In this document: positions 48,398-59,559 of the stretch, piece after piece
How the letters are laid out: each line of letters starts with the position of its first letter
How positions within the stretch are numbered: the first letter of the stretch is position 1
The notes under the pieces: generated by a model
Told to the model about the DNA's origin: nothing
The model's database searches: none
The model's input: the letters and a program-made list of their open reading frames with translations, nothing else
DNA from: Lunularia cruciata
Lineage: Eukaryota > Streptophyta > Marchantiopsida > Lunulariales > Lunulariaceae
Reading direction: 5' to 3'
NCBI GenBank assembly: GCA_948567375.1
Contig: OX419762.1
Coordinates: 42,079,034-42,143,033 of the forward strand
DNA length: 64,000 bases
Made by a program: the position numbers and the translations under genes

Positions 48398-51300
48398 CTA
48401 CAACTGTTGAACTTTTGAGCTACCGACTTAATGGCTTGGACGATTGGCAACCGAGCCTGTGGTAGGCTATGGGGTATGAACTAATCGGTGCCAAACGCAC
48501 GAGAACTGTTGACTCCTGTGATGTTCGTTATGCGCAGAAGCCCAAGCAGCAATCATATCGTTCTGTTTCAGATATTCTCCACTTGTGAGCTAGGGAGTCG
48601 AAGACGTTATCATCAGCATCAAAACCTCTGGACTGCTGTCCTGTACGTCATGCGATTCAGAAGTGTACAAGTTAGAACTCGCTATCTACTCATGCTTGAT
48701 GAGGAAGCTTATTTTTCTATATTTTTTATGGTATATTTTTCATTCTTTCTTACGTGCAGAGAATTTCATCCTTCAAGTGAGAATGCAACCGACATCAGGC
48801 ATTCAGAAATTGTAGAGTGTCCCGAGCAAGTCCATGGCTGATTCTTCTTCCTGTTTGAGATGTTTGTAAACAGGTGTAGGAATGGCTAATCTCGGTGGTT
48901 TTCGTTTTCATCGTAAATGAACTTTTCTCTTTGCGAGAATTTTCTATTTAGAAAGAAGATGTGCAGACAAAACGAGATGGAAGGTGGAAGTCCGGTTAAA
49001 AGGAACTATCGATCGCCCTCCTTCGGGCTTCCAGCTATGATTATGGAGTTTACAGCTCAAATAGTGTGCATTCATTTGTAGTCAACCTCTGAAGGTGGAA
49101 TTGCAGGTGACGTCAAAATGTGGCCAACGTTGAGGTCACTATCACGACAGAATGAGAAATCCCATGCCCTTCGTGTGGAAGTTACATGCCGAATGCGGAA
49201 GTTTGTTTCAGTCAAGACGCAATCTTCGATACACGAGACAGTGGGAGCTTAGAATGGACCCGTACCCATTTGGATCTTCCCGTTATAAAGTCCAAATGAA
49301 ATTGCATGTGGAGATACCACCACCAACAACAACAACAACAACAACGCTGCTTCTCATATGGCGTGGAAGTAAAAATGCTACGGCGAGGAAGGAACAATGC
49401 TCTTCTCCTTTGGCGATCGCATCGATGTTCCGAATCATTCTGGGTGGTCATCAACATGCAGCCAGATACATACCTCAAGCTACTCGACCCGCTACAAACT
49501 CCACCACCGTGTACTCTACAAGGAACCCACGCTACAAACCGAACCCACGTCCTGATTCTTCAATGCCGCCATCCCCTCGCACTTGAACGAGTTAGGTGGA
49601 AGGTGGGTATATACTCTATCCAACTTTGACTTCTGAAGCTGTTGCCGTTCGGGGCTCTTAGGCCGTAACGTGACCCCTTCCTTATTCATGCGATTGTGTA
49701 AAGGAATGTGCCATTCATTCATTACCTTCGTTCAGCTTTCACCTTTATGGTGAGAATGGCTAGCAAGGTGATGTTTATTATTTGGTGGCAAGCGATTTTT
49801 TGTCTCGTTTCTCAGCAAACTGATGTGATGTCCTGCTTTTATAGGTGGACTGACGTGAGGAAATAGGAATGGATTGCCACTTTCTGGGTGCGCTTGAATG
49901 CTCTATGACACAAGAAGCAGTACAGACGTTAAAAGTCTCTGGTTACAATTCTTTAGAAGACTCTCCATCCTTTTTAATGATGAATTGCAATATTCATTTA
50001 TGAATTACATTTATTGTAGATATGGCTCATTTGCAAGTGAAAATTCGGAGGGAGTCTTAGATGTGCAAGGGACATATTTCATAATTGACACCTCTATCGG
50101 TTGATAATTGTCGTTACATTATTGGTTTTTGAAAAGAGATTAATGGTGTATGTTGAAAATTCTATCACATATCCATCGAAGATACCGGAAGGTATTAATT
50201 TCCTTTGACCAATATATGTGCTATAATTTTTAAAATATTTGTTATCGTTGATTATGCAATAGTTTCCAAAATAACTGCATAGATTCAAACAATAGAATGT
50301 GCAAAGTAATGCTTACTTCATAATTAGAATAAGCATTATATGCACATCCGATTGTTTAGATTTATATTGTTATTTTGAGGTATTGTAAACTTTTAGATAG
50401 TTATGATTTTGTATGTATATATATAGGCAATACCTATGCACATACCTATATATAGATAATATCTACATATCTCTCTCTCATTTTATAAGTACTTTAACGA
50501 GCATGTAAAGTCCCAAAGATGAAGCCAAGTTGGGACATATACAGCCAAAGCGTTGATTTATCCTACATACAAAGCAAGATAAGTTTAAGGGAAACAGGAG
50601 GGCGAAAGTTGTTCAAATAAGATGGAGTATAGCTACCGGGCCCGTATGACGTGGTGCATGTGGTTCATCTCAGTCTGTGAGATCGTGGCATCCCACTTGG
50701 CAGGTCTATCCTGCCACGTACTCCTCTCCCTTGCTCTGCGTTGCCTAAAGTGAAGTCCGCTACACGTATGACCAGACTGTCGGCATACGGTAGGGGGTTA
50801 GTAGTCGGTCATCATGCGTGATGATAGATCAAGCCTTTCGACACGTGGGCCTGCCTAAAGAGTGTCTTGTATACATCATGCGTCATAAGCTCCCAGGGAA
50901 TGGAGAGACGCCACGTCATATTTAGTTTACTCCTTCGTGCACTAGAGATACATAGTGCCGCGAGTAGGGTGAGTGTCGTGTTTGGGAAGAGAGGAAAATG
51001 AATAATTCCTCCCGGTCGAGTGGAGCACTTTATTAGTGTCCACAATTTCTTAAACATACTGGTTGAGATCCTTAATTGCCACAACATCAGTTAGAATTAA
51101 AGATTATAATCTTTTCAAATTATCACAGGTATTTTAGTTTTGATTCATTTTCTACCCGGCAATATTTATAATCGTTTTCATTTCACGCGTAGTAAGTTTT
51201 GTTATGTTTCTTTCCTTGCTCGCCGGTTGGGTTAGTTAGACTTAAATAACATAAATATGAGCTAACTAACTACAGTTAAAACCTAGAGAGGTTATTTCAT

Positions 51301-52656
51301 ATAAGAGTTCGTGTTAAATATGTGCTAATTGATACCAACAAACACTTTTAATGAAACAATGTTTCATTCTGAAAATACGCATTTCTTGAAAGGTGAGTGG
51401 TCTCTCACTATTTAAAAATTCCCTTTAAATTTGTAGAGAGTAGAACGTATCTTATCTCATTATAATAGTATTTTGTGACTTCGGTTTAATCACAAAACCC
51501 AAAAGTCGATGCACCGACCCTAGTGTCCTAGTGTCAAAAACACTTGGTGGATGAAATCTTCCATGGAATGTCATACGGGAAATTATGGAGCTAAAACTGC
51601 GAGAAGATGTACAAGAACATTACTTAGTTGTAATCGCCAGTTGTAGAAAACTAGATTTTCATATTTGCATATCCACCACGAGACTCTACAGTACACGAGT
51701 AAGCAGAAGTGCTTTCCGCAGTCAGATGGCGGACGTGGTACATCTAGTGGTCGATCCGAGACAAGCAAACCCAGTCGCCGGAGTGGGTGCCGCCGACCAC
51801 GTACCTCGCTGCCGTCCAGTTGCCATCCTCCAGACCGTTCTTTACGGGAGATCAAACCATGCCGTCAGATTCCCCTTCCCGACCAAACTTCATGATGAGG
51901 TATGGCCTGAGAGTCCAAGTTCATTATATCTTTGGTCGAGAATTCGGCAGGTCCGATCAGGTGAGATTCGTCTATCGTTACAAAAGGCAATCCTTTCCAA
52001 AGTGCTTGGGCGACAATATAGAAGCTCCAGTGGAGAATTAAGGAAAAGGACATAGCATTTCTCGCTCTACCTCATGAACCCTGTGTGTCTGTTTTTTCTA
52101 CTTTTGATTTGGATTGTCATGATTTTCTTTCATTTCTCCTTTTATTGTTTAGTAACTTTATAACACTTTAGAAGACTATTAGACTGCCCTGGATCAGCAT
52201 TGTTAAAACTTGGATCAATTGCTCTTTTTTCCCCTCCTTTTTTCTTTTACAAACAGTTATATATCTGGTATAGAACCATTATTATGTGCTACTACGGGTT
52301 CTATAAAAGAATTCTATAAGAGTGTATTCTATTCTACATAAGCCCTATCGAAACATTCATTCAAATCAGATATTTTAGATTCAACTCCACGGAATGCAAT
52401 CATAGGCCTTGATCCAGATTTCCCAAAGACGATACTCCTGAGCAAAAATAGAAAACCTAGACTTGATTCACACCGATGTAAAGCGGACAAATGCTTTTGT
52501 TCCTTTTCTTACTTCCTTATGTTCCTGAATTCTCTATGGAGTTTCTCTATGTTCGACTAGAAGATTGAATGAAAGTCAAGCATCAGAACTTTTTCGACAT
52601 AAATTGACATAAAAGATAAAATCTGAAGGGTGAGAATCTACTCTTGGAGTTGTCAA
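48398..52656. other. Intergenic region, no supportable gene
   Basis: Mixed composition with a few moderately long frames, none with a domain. A G/C-richer block at 51700-52050 has overlapping open frames on both strands; the longest to use an ATG start near its left end (plus strand, from ~51787) reads YGLRVQVHYIFGREFGRSDQ but matches nothing I know. A CAA microsatellite is noted separately. Confidence 0.4.
49324..49344. repeat. (CAA)7 microsatellite
   Basis: Seven consecutive CAA triplets. Confidence 0.9.
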
Positions 52657-52756
52657 TAGCTGATTGACCAAGGAGTGCATGTGAGAAACCAAGGATGGAG
52701 CCTAATGAACCCCAAGGGCCATAGACCAAAGCAAAACCAAGACACCCAAGGTAACC

Positions 52757-53112
52757 TTGTGGTGCATATATACATCGCTACACAACATAAACTACTATCA
52801 ACGTCATACACTTTAGAAACACAACTCATAAAAAACTCATACATTAACTCTAAAGGGTCACATAATCAGTTCAGTTCACACACTCAACTCGGATCAAAAT
52901 TCAATCACTCAACTCAATATTACCAACAAGAGGCACTGATTACAGTCAAGCCACACCCACTCTAGAAAAGAAACTCCAAGTGATGCTCACTGACCTATGT
53001 CCACCATAGCCAAGAGCTCAAAGGCTCAACTTCAGAGAGGTGAGCTCTCTACAATTGCACTTTGAGGTATACCTCTCTACACTCAACCTAGCACTCCAAC
53101 CCTAATGGCACC
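52757..53112 (-). repeat. Dispersed repeat X, copy 2
   Basis: Reverse complement of the 28638-29015 repeat, matching from GCCATTAGGGTTGG (53112 end) to the GTATATATGCA segment (52757 end). Strongly diverged but collinear. Confidence 0.75.
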
Positions 53113-53277
53113 ACTGATGGTGTAAACAATAGCCCCAACATTATGATCAATAGCCCTAACACAAATATAGTCACCACTAAGTAGTCTTTGTGCAACTACA
53201 ATTATAACTTTGACTACCAAGACTAACACTTGAGCGTTTGAGCAAACTAGCTTTGGCGTTGCAAATGTCGTGACAAT

Positions 53278-53395
53278 TGTCATGCATATATACCTTGCTA
53301 CACAACATACATCACTATCAACATCATACACTATAGAAACACAAATCATACAAAAGTCATACATGAACTCTAAAGTGCCACAATTGCACTCCTAG
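53278..53395 (-). repeat. Dispersed repeat X, partial copy 3
   Basis: Matches the right-hand ~110 bp of repeat X (TGTGGCACTTTAGAGTTCAT on the minus strand, and GTGTATGATGTTGA). Same orientation as copy 2, about 165 bp away. Confidence 0.75.
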
Positions 53396-54099
53396 TTGAT
53401 GGTTAGGTCTCTCTAACTCCATATAGCCATCTACTCTAAGTATGTGATATGCTCTATAGTGGGCAAAGATCAAGAGGCCATGTGCTATCAAGCACTATTG
53501 TTAATCTTGTGTCTTCAATCTATATCACCTAAAGAGTGAAAGAGCTATACATCAAGTAATTCAAGGATATAGTTGTTGTCCTTGAGGAACCATCATGAGG
53601 AAAAGAGTCAAACATGCCATATGTCATCCTCTCAAACAACTATCACACACCAATATAGTAGTAGCTCCACCAGAGGAGTCACATAACATACATTGCAAGC
53701 TTGCATGTATAACTACCAACCTTGGGTTCATACTACCATCAATGTTTGGGAGGCATGGCACACAATTGCATACAGATCCTTCCAAACAACACTATCACAT
53801 CCTTCCAACATGAGTTAGGCAAAACCTCATGCACTCTCAAGATAGTGCAGCTTGTAGTCACATCTAGTATTGTTGGTGTTGTCTATTGTAGATATACATT
53901 GTCAATCAGATGAAATTGATGGATCAAGGGTCTATAATCTCCTTCTCCTCATCAACATCTTTCTATGGGGTTGAGTTCTCATGCATGAGGAATGTGAGCA
54001 CAACCAAAAGTATGTTTGAGTATTTAGACTCATCTTGGGAGTATGGAGGGCTATCAAGAGTGGAAATTGAGGTTATGCAAGGTTCTACAAGGGTTTGAA
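53396..54099. other. Repeat-rich DNA without an identified gene
   Basis: Short broken frames only; no motif, no element end recognised. Confidence 0.4.
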
Positions 54100-54430
54100 G
54101 TGATTTTAAGGGTTAATTTGAAAAAAAAAATTAGAATAGAATTTGAAAAGAGTGTTGACAGGATCCAAAAACCTATACCACTTTGAAGAAAGAGTAATTC
54201 TAATTGCTTTTTGTGTGAAGAGAAGGGATATAAGTCAAATTCATGTACATTGACCTTTGAGAGCAAGAGATTTAGGGAAAGGAGATGTTTACTTGACTTG
54301 GGATTACATGTTGGACCTTTTTCACCAAGATTAGGAGGGAGGAGATTTAAAACCAAGGAGTTGTGTGACGTTTATGGAGTAGAAGGACTTCCAAAAGTGC
54401 ATGAGTGTAGTGGAGTAAAAAAAAATTAGA
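54100..54430 (+). pseudogene. Retroelement zinc-knuckle fragment
   Basis: A plus frame open at 54190-54428 begins NCFLCEEKGYKSNSC, which has C-x2-C-x4-H-x4-C spacing with Tyr at the His position. This is the mark of a gag nucleocapsid. The downstream residues are not recognisable. It is separate from the gag region to its right. Confidence 0.5.
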
Positions 54431-54699
54431 GACTTTGGGGAAAGATTTTGGGGAGAGTCTTAGTACCACTACCAAGAAACTACCTTCATTAGATAGTTCT
54501 CAAGATTAGTGATGGAGATAACCTTTCAATTGATGGATAAACTATCAATGAGAGTTCAACTAATATGCACCTTGGGACTTAATCATGTGGTGGAATTCTT
54601 AGAGCAACCTAAACCTTGTATTGCATATGGTTGACTACTCTAAAATAATGCTAGTCATGTTTGTACTCTATTAATTATAGGATGAGAGAAATAAAAAAA

Positions 54700-55311
54700 A
54701 ACTTATATATATGAAGGAAAGGTAGTGAGGTGCTAAGATGGGGAACTTCTGGTTTTCTTTGGCAAGAATAGAGAGGATGTGGAAGCTTTTGTGAGAGACT
54801 TCAAAAAGGCTTACATAGGAAACAATGAGAAGAGGAAGAATGAGTGGACCTCATTACTACCGGATTGTTTTGAGAATGCAACTCTTACATGGTATGAGTC
54901 AAAATACCAAAAGAGAGAGAGGAGGGATGGGCAAGAGGAGTCTTGGTAGATTTTGACTACATCATTCATTGAGAAATTTCTTTTGGATGAGAGATTGATG
55001 AGTGTGGTCAACTTCCTTAAGCAAGGAGATGGTGAGAAAGCAAGAGTCTATGTAAAAAGAGTAGAGAAGTTAGAGTCCATGTTCCACATAGTGTTGAGGA
55101 AGAGTGGGGATGATGTGGAAACTACTATGATTAGGAGAGGAGCCATGCTCACCAAGAATTTTGTGGGAGGGTTGAAACCTTAAATTTGAAGCAAGGTGAG
55201 ATATGAAAAACCTTCCTCCAAGGTAGAAACTATCAAGACCGTAGTTTGTATGGAAGAGAGTTTGGAAGGAGATGAGAGTGATTTGGTGATGAAGGAAGTT
55301 GTGCATCCTAA
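54700..55311 (+). pseudogene. gypsy gag capsid-region remnant
   Basis: With stops ignored, the plus frame reads EDVEAFVRDFKKAY, ATLTWYESKYQ, TTSFIEKFL, GEKARVYVKRVEKLESMF and KNFVGGLKP, matching the layout of the retrotransposon gag capsid domain. A TAG near 54947 and a TAA near 55180 interrupt it. The frame stops being gag-like where plastid-like sequence begins at 55312. Confidence 0.65.
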
Positions 55312-55437
55312 GGAATGGAATTTATTGATATAGGAGCTCCTTTAATTGTTCATGTAGGTGAAGCAACTCATAGTAGAATTTTTAATGTTTTAGGAGAACC
55401 TATAGATAATTTAGGACTTGTAGATGTTAATACAACA
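55312..55437 (+). pseudogene. atpB: Plastid-derived atpB fragment in nuclear DNA
   Basis: Forty-two open codons read [20 protein letters not shown] then [15 protein letters not shown]. This is the ATP synthase CF1 beta-subunit segment (GMEVIDTGAPLSVPVG...[18 protein letters not shown]) with about a dozen changes. It sits between two gag-like pieces, so plastid DNA (or DNA derived from it) was inserted into an old retroelement. A mitochondrial ATP-synthase beta origin is less likely, because the wording fits the plastid protein. Confidence 0.75.
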
Positions 55438-55754
55438 CCATGGCTGCTGGCATAAATTTAGCCAATGCTTATTCCTCAGATACCATCATTGCATCTTCTT
55501 TGAGAAAAGGAGCTAACAAGCCATGAGCATTCTATCTCCATGTAGCATTGCTCCAAAATGGCTAGTCTTATCTTAGATTCTAAAGACTTTTATTGTCATT
55601 CCATAATTTATTGTATAGATACAAGCAAGGAATTAGAACACGAAGAACCAACTTGACACACCAGCATGAAGCATAGGATTGTCTAATATTTTGTTTATTT
55701 GATAGTGATGTTCTGTTTTCATCAAAACAAAACAAAATTTATTTTATATCAATA
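55438..55754. other. Unassigned DNA between the plastid-like fragments
   Basis: A short open frame [24 protein letters not shown] begins at 55440; I cannot tie it to a plastid or host gene. Could be more of the same insertion. Confidence 0.35.
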
Positions 55755-55900
55755 TCAATATTTTTTTTGTTAATAAGTAAACATGCAATCTAATGTTTGG
55801 AGTACTATAAGTGACCAAGGAGTTGTGACTCATCTTCCTGGTGTTATTTTTATGGGTGGTTGGGTTGAGTCCTTTGTGGTCAATTTGATTGAGAAGTAGT
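55755..55900 (+). pseudogene. psaA: Plastid-derived psaA fragment in nuclear DNA
   Basis: From the ATG at 55783 the frame reads MQSNVWSTISDQGVVTHLPG, closely matching the internal psaA (photosystem I apoprotein A1) segment [21 protein letters not shown]. After that it diverges with a probable deletion (GGW...F residues are kept). Upstream bases to about 55755 also resemble psaA. It lies ~320 bp from the atpB piece. As far as I recall these genes are not adjacent in plastid genomes, so the insert is rearranged. Confidence 0.65.
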
Positions 55901-56029
55901 TTCATGAACCATAATAATTATGTCCCATACTTTAGCTAATTTAGCATGTAATATAAGATCACTTAGATCAAGATTTTTTGTTATTAGAATAGATTAAAAA
56001 AAGTCCTCAAGTCTACAAGTATGGTGGAG

Positions 56030-56320
56030 CTTCTGATTCCTTGGTGGTAAGGGTGGCACCACAAGTAGTAGTTTCTCTTGTTCTTGCATCTCGGCCAAAA
56101 GATCCACTTCAAACTATCATGGAGCAACTTGTAGATCTCAAGACCAATTTAGTACAACTATGGGAGAAGAGAGAAGTAGACCAGAACATTAGGAGAGGGC
56201 CTAGGGATTATGGAAACTTTCCATATAAAAGAGGTAACTAACTAGCAATTTCAATGATAGAAATTGTTTTGGTTGTGGAGGTAGAGGTCACATCTAAAAG
56301 AATTGCCCAAATTCCATGTA
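56030..56320 (+). pseudogene. gypsy gag C-terminal remnant with CCHC zinc knuckle
   Basis: An open plus frame (VVSLVLASRPKDPLQTIMEQ, LVDLKTNLVQLWEKREV) leads to a C-x2-C-x4-H-x4-C zinc knuckle reading NCFGCGGRGHI-KNC around 56262-56306, with a stop in its final spacer. It probably continues the gag at 54700-55311 beyond the plastid-like insertion. Confidence 0.65.
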
Positions 56321-56437
56321 ACATGAAGGAGTTATGAGGGGACAAATAGAGAGAAGGGGTGAGGTGGTGAAGCTCAATTACCTCCTATGAAAAATGGAGG
56401 TAAGGGTAAAACATCCATAAATGTGATTGAGAGTAAG

Positions 56438-56941
56438 TGTACAAACCAAGAAGAGAAATAGTAGAATGGAAGATCGGAGTGAAAGATCACATTGGGACTC
56501 TTGAATGAGAGAAAATACAATGCTTAGCATGAGCTTGGGAATGGTATTTATAGAGAATATAAAAAGCTCTTGAAAAGCTTCTCATGAAGCTTCTTAAAAG
56601 TTTCCTTCTTTAAGTGCAAGCCAAGTTAACCAGGAAGTTTCTCAAGAAATTTTCTTCTAGAAACCATCTACTTGGCATGTAAACTAAGCTAGTCAAAAGA
56701 CATCCCAAGAAGTTTCCTTCTAGAAGCCATCTACTTGGCATGCAAGCTAAGGTAGTTAGGAAGCTTCCCAAGAAGCTTCTGCTTAGAAGTTACCACTTTG
56801 CATGCACATTACCCGATACTTGGAAGGTACCAAGTAGCTTCATAGATGCTTCTAGAATATTCTTATAATTCTTGGCTAATTTAGCCTATTTGCTACTTTG
56901 TTAGCCTCAACTAGCTCATCTGTAAACTCCTTATTGTTACA
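56438..56941 (-). repeat. 3' LTR of chromovirus C
   Basis: 504 bp; sense-strand ends TGTAACAATAAGG and TTTGTACA. Like A's 5' LTR it keeps the long U3 array of ~63-bp units, a TATAAATA box (near 56545) and the three-unit GAATATTCTAGAA element (complement at 56850-56862). Confidence 0.85.
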
Positions 56942-57273
56942 TATTCTCCCATCATTAGTTGGTGACATCCTTGTCACCATGGAAGCTTCAAACTCCTTGA
57001 TAGCATTCTAGAGATGAGTAAGAGATTCCCAAGTGGCATCATGAAGGGAATACCTTTTCCAAAAGACTTTGTACTTAGTATATTGTTGATGGCTCAGTTA
57101 AATGTGGTGATGTGCAAGGAAACAATCAACTTCATACTCCTCATGATTGTTGTTAGGCAAGAGAGGAGAAGGTTGGACATGAGAGAAAAAGAAAGATGGA
57201 TTAGAAACAAAGGTTTTCAACTTGGAAATATGAAAGATAGGGTGGATTTGAATATGAGAAGGCAAGGCAAGTT

Positions 57274-57686
57274 TGTAATAATATGGAGTTTAGCAACAAA
57301 GTTAGTTAGTGCTAACAAAGTAGTGAGTATGACAAATTAGCTAGAATATTCTAAAAGTATTTATGAAGCTTCTTGGGAAGTTTCCCGCCTAGCTTAGCTT
57401 GCACACCAAATAGGTATTTTTGTAGAAGCTTCCAACTAGCTTAGCTTGTATGCCAAGTAGGCAACTTCTAGAAGGAAGTTTCTTGAGAAGTTTCTTGGTT
57501 AACTTGGCCTGCACTCCAATAAAGTTACTCACAAAAGCTTCTTGAGAAGCTTCTCAAGAGCCTTGTATACTCTTTATCAATACCAAAGCTGAAGCTCATG
57601 CTAGGCATTTGGAATGTCCCTCATTCAAGTGTCCCAATGTGATCTTCCATTCTCCTATTTCTCTCCTTGATCTTGGGTCTTTTACA
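57274..57686 (+). repeat. 5' LTR of chromovirus D
   Basis: 413 bp, TGTAATAATATGG to TCTTTTACA. Contains one more ~60-bp U3 subunit than the 3' LTR. The heat-shock-like element is reduced to GAATATTC (57344-57351) with the third unit mutated; the TATA region reads TTTATCAATA. Confidence 0.9.
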
Positions 57687-57687
57687 T

Positions 57688-57700
57688 TGGTATCAAAGTA
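57688..57700 (+). other. Primer binding site of chromovirus D
   Basis: TGGTATCAAAGTA follows the 5' LTR after one base. Plant gypsy elements primed by initiator-Met tRNA have TGGTATCAGAGC here; one or two changes are seen. Confidence 0.75.
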
Positions 57701-57949
57701 GAAATGGGATGGATGGAATTTATGGACCACCAAATTCCTTTTCACCAAAACATTGGGATTTTTGTGTCCAGTTTCTTCTCAAGCATCATTTCATACAATT
57801 CATCACCTCATATTTTGGGCAAAGTTTTCTAAATGCAATCACCTTGTCCAAGGAACCCTTGGTACTTTCGGTTGTAACTTATGAAAAATGATGGACATGT
57901 TACATCTATGTGTTAGTAAATTAGATAAATTGGAGGAAGTGTGATAGAG

Positions 57950-58870
57950 TAGTAGCTATGGCGGCCATGCCCAAGGTTATCATTGCTATACAACAACAAA
58001 TCAAGCACCTTACTTGATTGTTGGATGAACAAGACCATCAACAACAAGAGCCCATAGAGAGAGCACCATTTTGAGGAGGAAAAGACCAAATTTGATTTCC
58101 AAAACCTAAGGTATTTGATGGCAAGAATCTCCCATGTAGTGGATAATTTTGTATTTGATTGCAAATGTTATTTTTAGGCCATAAATGTTCAAAATGAATG
58201 AAAACAAATTCTTTTAACTTCAAGTCAATTGGATAGAGTAGCAAAGCTATGGTGGCAATTTTGAGTGGAGCAAGCTGAAAGGTAGTTTACATCAATCTTG
58301 ACATGGGAAGAATTCAAGGGTGCAATAATTGGATGGTTACATGCAATAAATGCCACACAAGCTACACAAGATAAGTTGGAAAAGTTGAAGTAGATTGGTT
58401 CTATAAGAAGCTGCATCATGCAATTCCAAAACACCATTATGCAAATTCCAAATATAATAGATGGTGAAGCTCTAGATTGATTTGTTGAGGGGCTTGAAGT
58501 CACAAACAAAATTAGAAGTGACTATGCAAGAGACAAAATACTTGGAAGAAGCCATGTAGCTAGCAAAGCGCTTTGATTCCTAAGTCATAACAACTTGATC
58601 TCAACCTCAACCTTCACAAAACCAACTAGCACACTACAAACGTGTGGAGGAGCCGGCATTAATGGAGATTGATGCCATCCAAAAAAGACCACTTGGTACA
58701 ATGGATCAAGAAAGATAGCGATAAAATGGTGATTTCTTTTATTATCACCAAATTGGACATCACATTGTTGAATGTCCACTCAAGAATGGGCAATCTTGAC
58801 AAATCATCCAAATGGAGGTTGTGGAGTGGAATGATCAAAAAAATGAAGAATCCCAATAGGAGATTTTGAG
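57950..58870 (+). pseudogene. Decayed gag of chromovirus D
   Basis: Broken frames include IIAIQQQIKHLT, PKPKVFDGKNLP and the nucleocapsid region reading FFYYHQIGHHIVEC at about 58731-58772, in which both N-terminal Cys of the CCHC knuckle are lost but the His and last Cys remain. Confidence 0.65.
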
Positions 58871-58879
58871 CTGCCTATT

Positions 58880-59250
58880 GGGAACTTGATTAGTTCCAAT
58901 AGGATTGAAGGCTCAACCTTTGCAAGTTTGCTTCACTTGCAAGGTATGATATCTAATTATGGTTATAGGATTTTGGTTGATTTTGGAATTTTAGAGAATT
59001 GTATGTCTATAAAATTAGCAAAAAAATTGGGTATTCATATCAAACCAATAATTGGAAGTAGATTGATGATGGTGGATGGTAGAAAGGGTCCTGCACTTTG
59101 TACCTCACATCCTATTACCTTCAAGATTGGGAAGGAGTATTTGTAGTGTATGAGGTTTGTAGTGACACCTCTACTCTATGATGTCATTCTAGGACTACCT
59201 TGGATTGAACATCATAAGTTTCAATTTGATTGGAACCAATAACAAATTCA
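58880..59250 (+). pseudogene. Retropepsin (protease) region of chromovirus D
   Basis: Open at 58886-59146: YRILVDFGILENCMSIKLAKKLG, then, after one stop, VVTPLLYDVILGLPWIEHH. The layout matches gypsy aspartic protease, but the active-site triad is D-F-G (GAT at 58979) instead of D-S/T-G, which would abolish activity. Confidence 0.8.
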
Positions 59251-59344
59251 AGTACAACACCAAGGTAGGAATTTTGATTAGGTTGTTTGGCACCTTTGAG
59301 TAAGACACCTAAGAGTAGTTAGTCCCAAGATGAGAAGTTTGTCA

Positions 59345-59432
59345 AAAAAGCAGCCATAGAGCAAGCTTTGAAGGAAGATAAGTTTGTTAGTAAAGCAGCC
59401 ATAGAGCAAGCTTTGAAGGAAGATAAGTTTGT
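59345..59432 (+). repeat. 45-bp in-frame tandem duplication between protease and RT
   Basis: A 45-bp unit (AGCAGCCATAGAGCAAGC...GATAAGTTTGTT) occurs twice. In the pol frame it gives two copies of KAAIEQALKEDKFV-S, so the duplication preserves the frame. Confidence 0.9.
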
Positions 59433-59559
59433 TTTTGCATTGTGGATCAAGTTGATTACACATGGAGAATCTGAGGAAGATTAGAAGCCTCATCAAGCAA
59501 TGGTTGATCAAACAGTTTAGGAGTTTGTGGATGTTTTTTTGAATAATCTGCTAAAGGGA

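Noticed and set aside
49152-49629. Plus frames of 107-144 codons around the CAA microsatellite
   Set aside because: Length comes from the triplet repeat; two overlapping frames look equally plausible and neither has a motif.
51585-52055. Plus frame of 156 codons and overlapping frames in a G/C-richer block
   Set aside because: Four overlapping frames on both strands with no known family and no splice partners; could be an exon remnant but not supportable.
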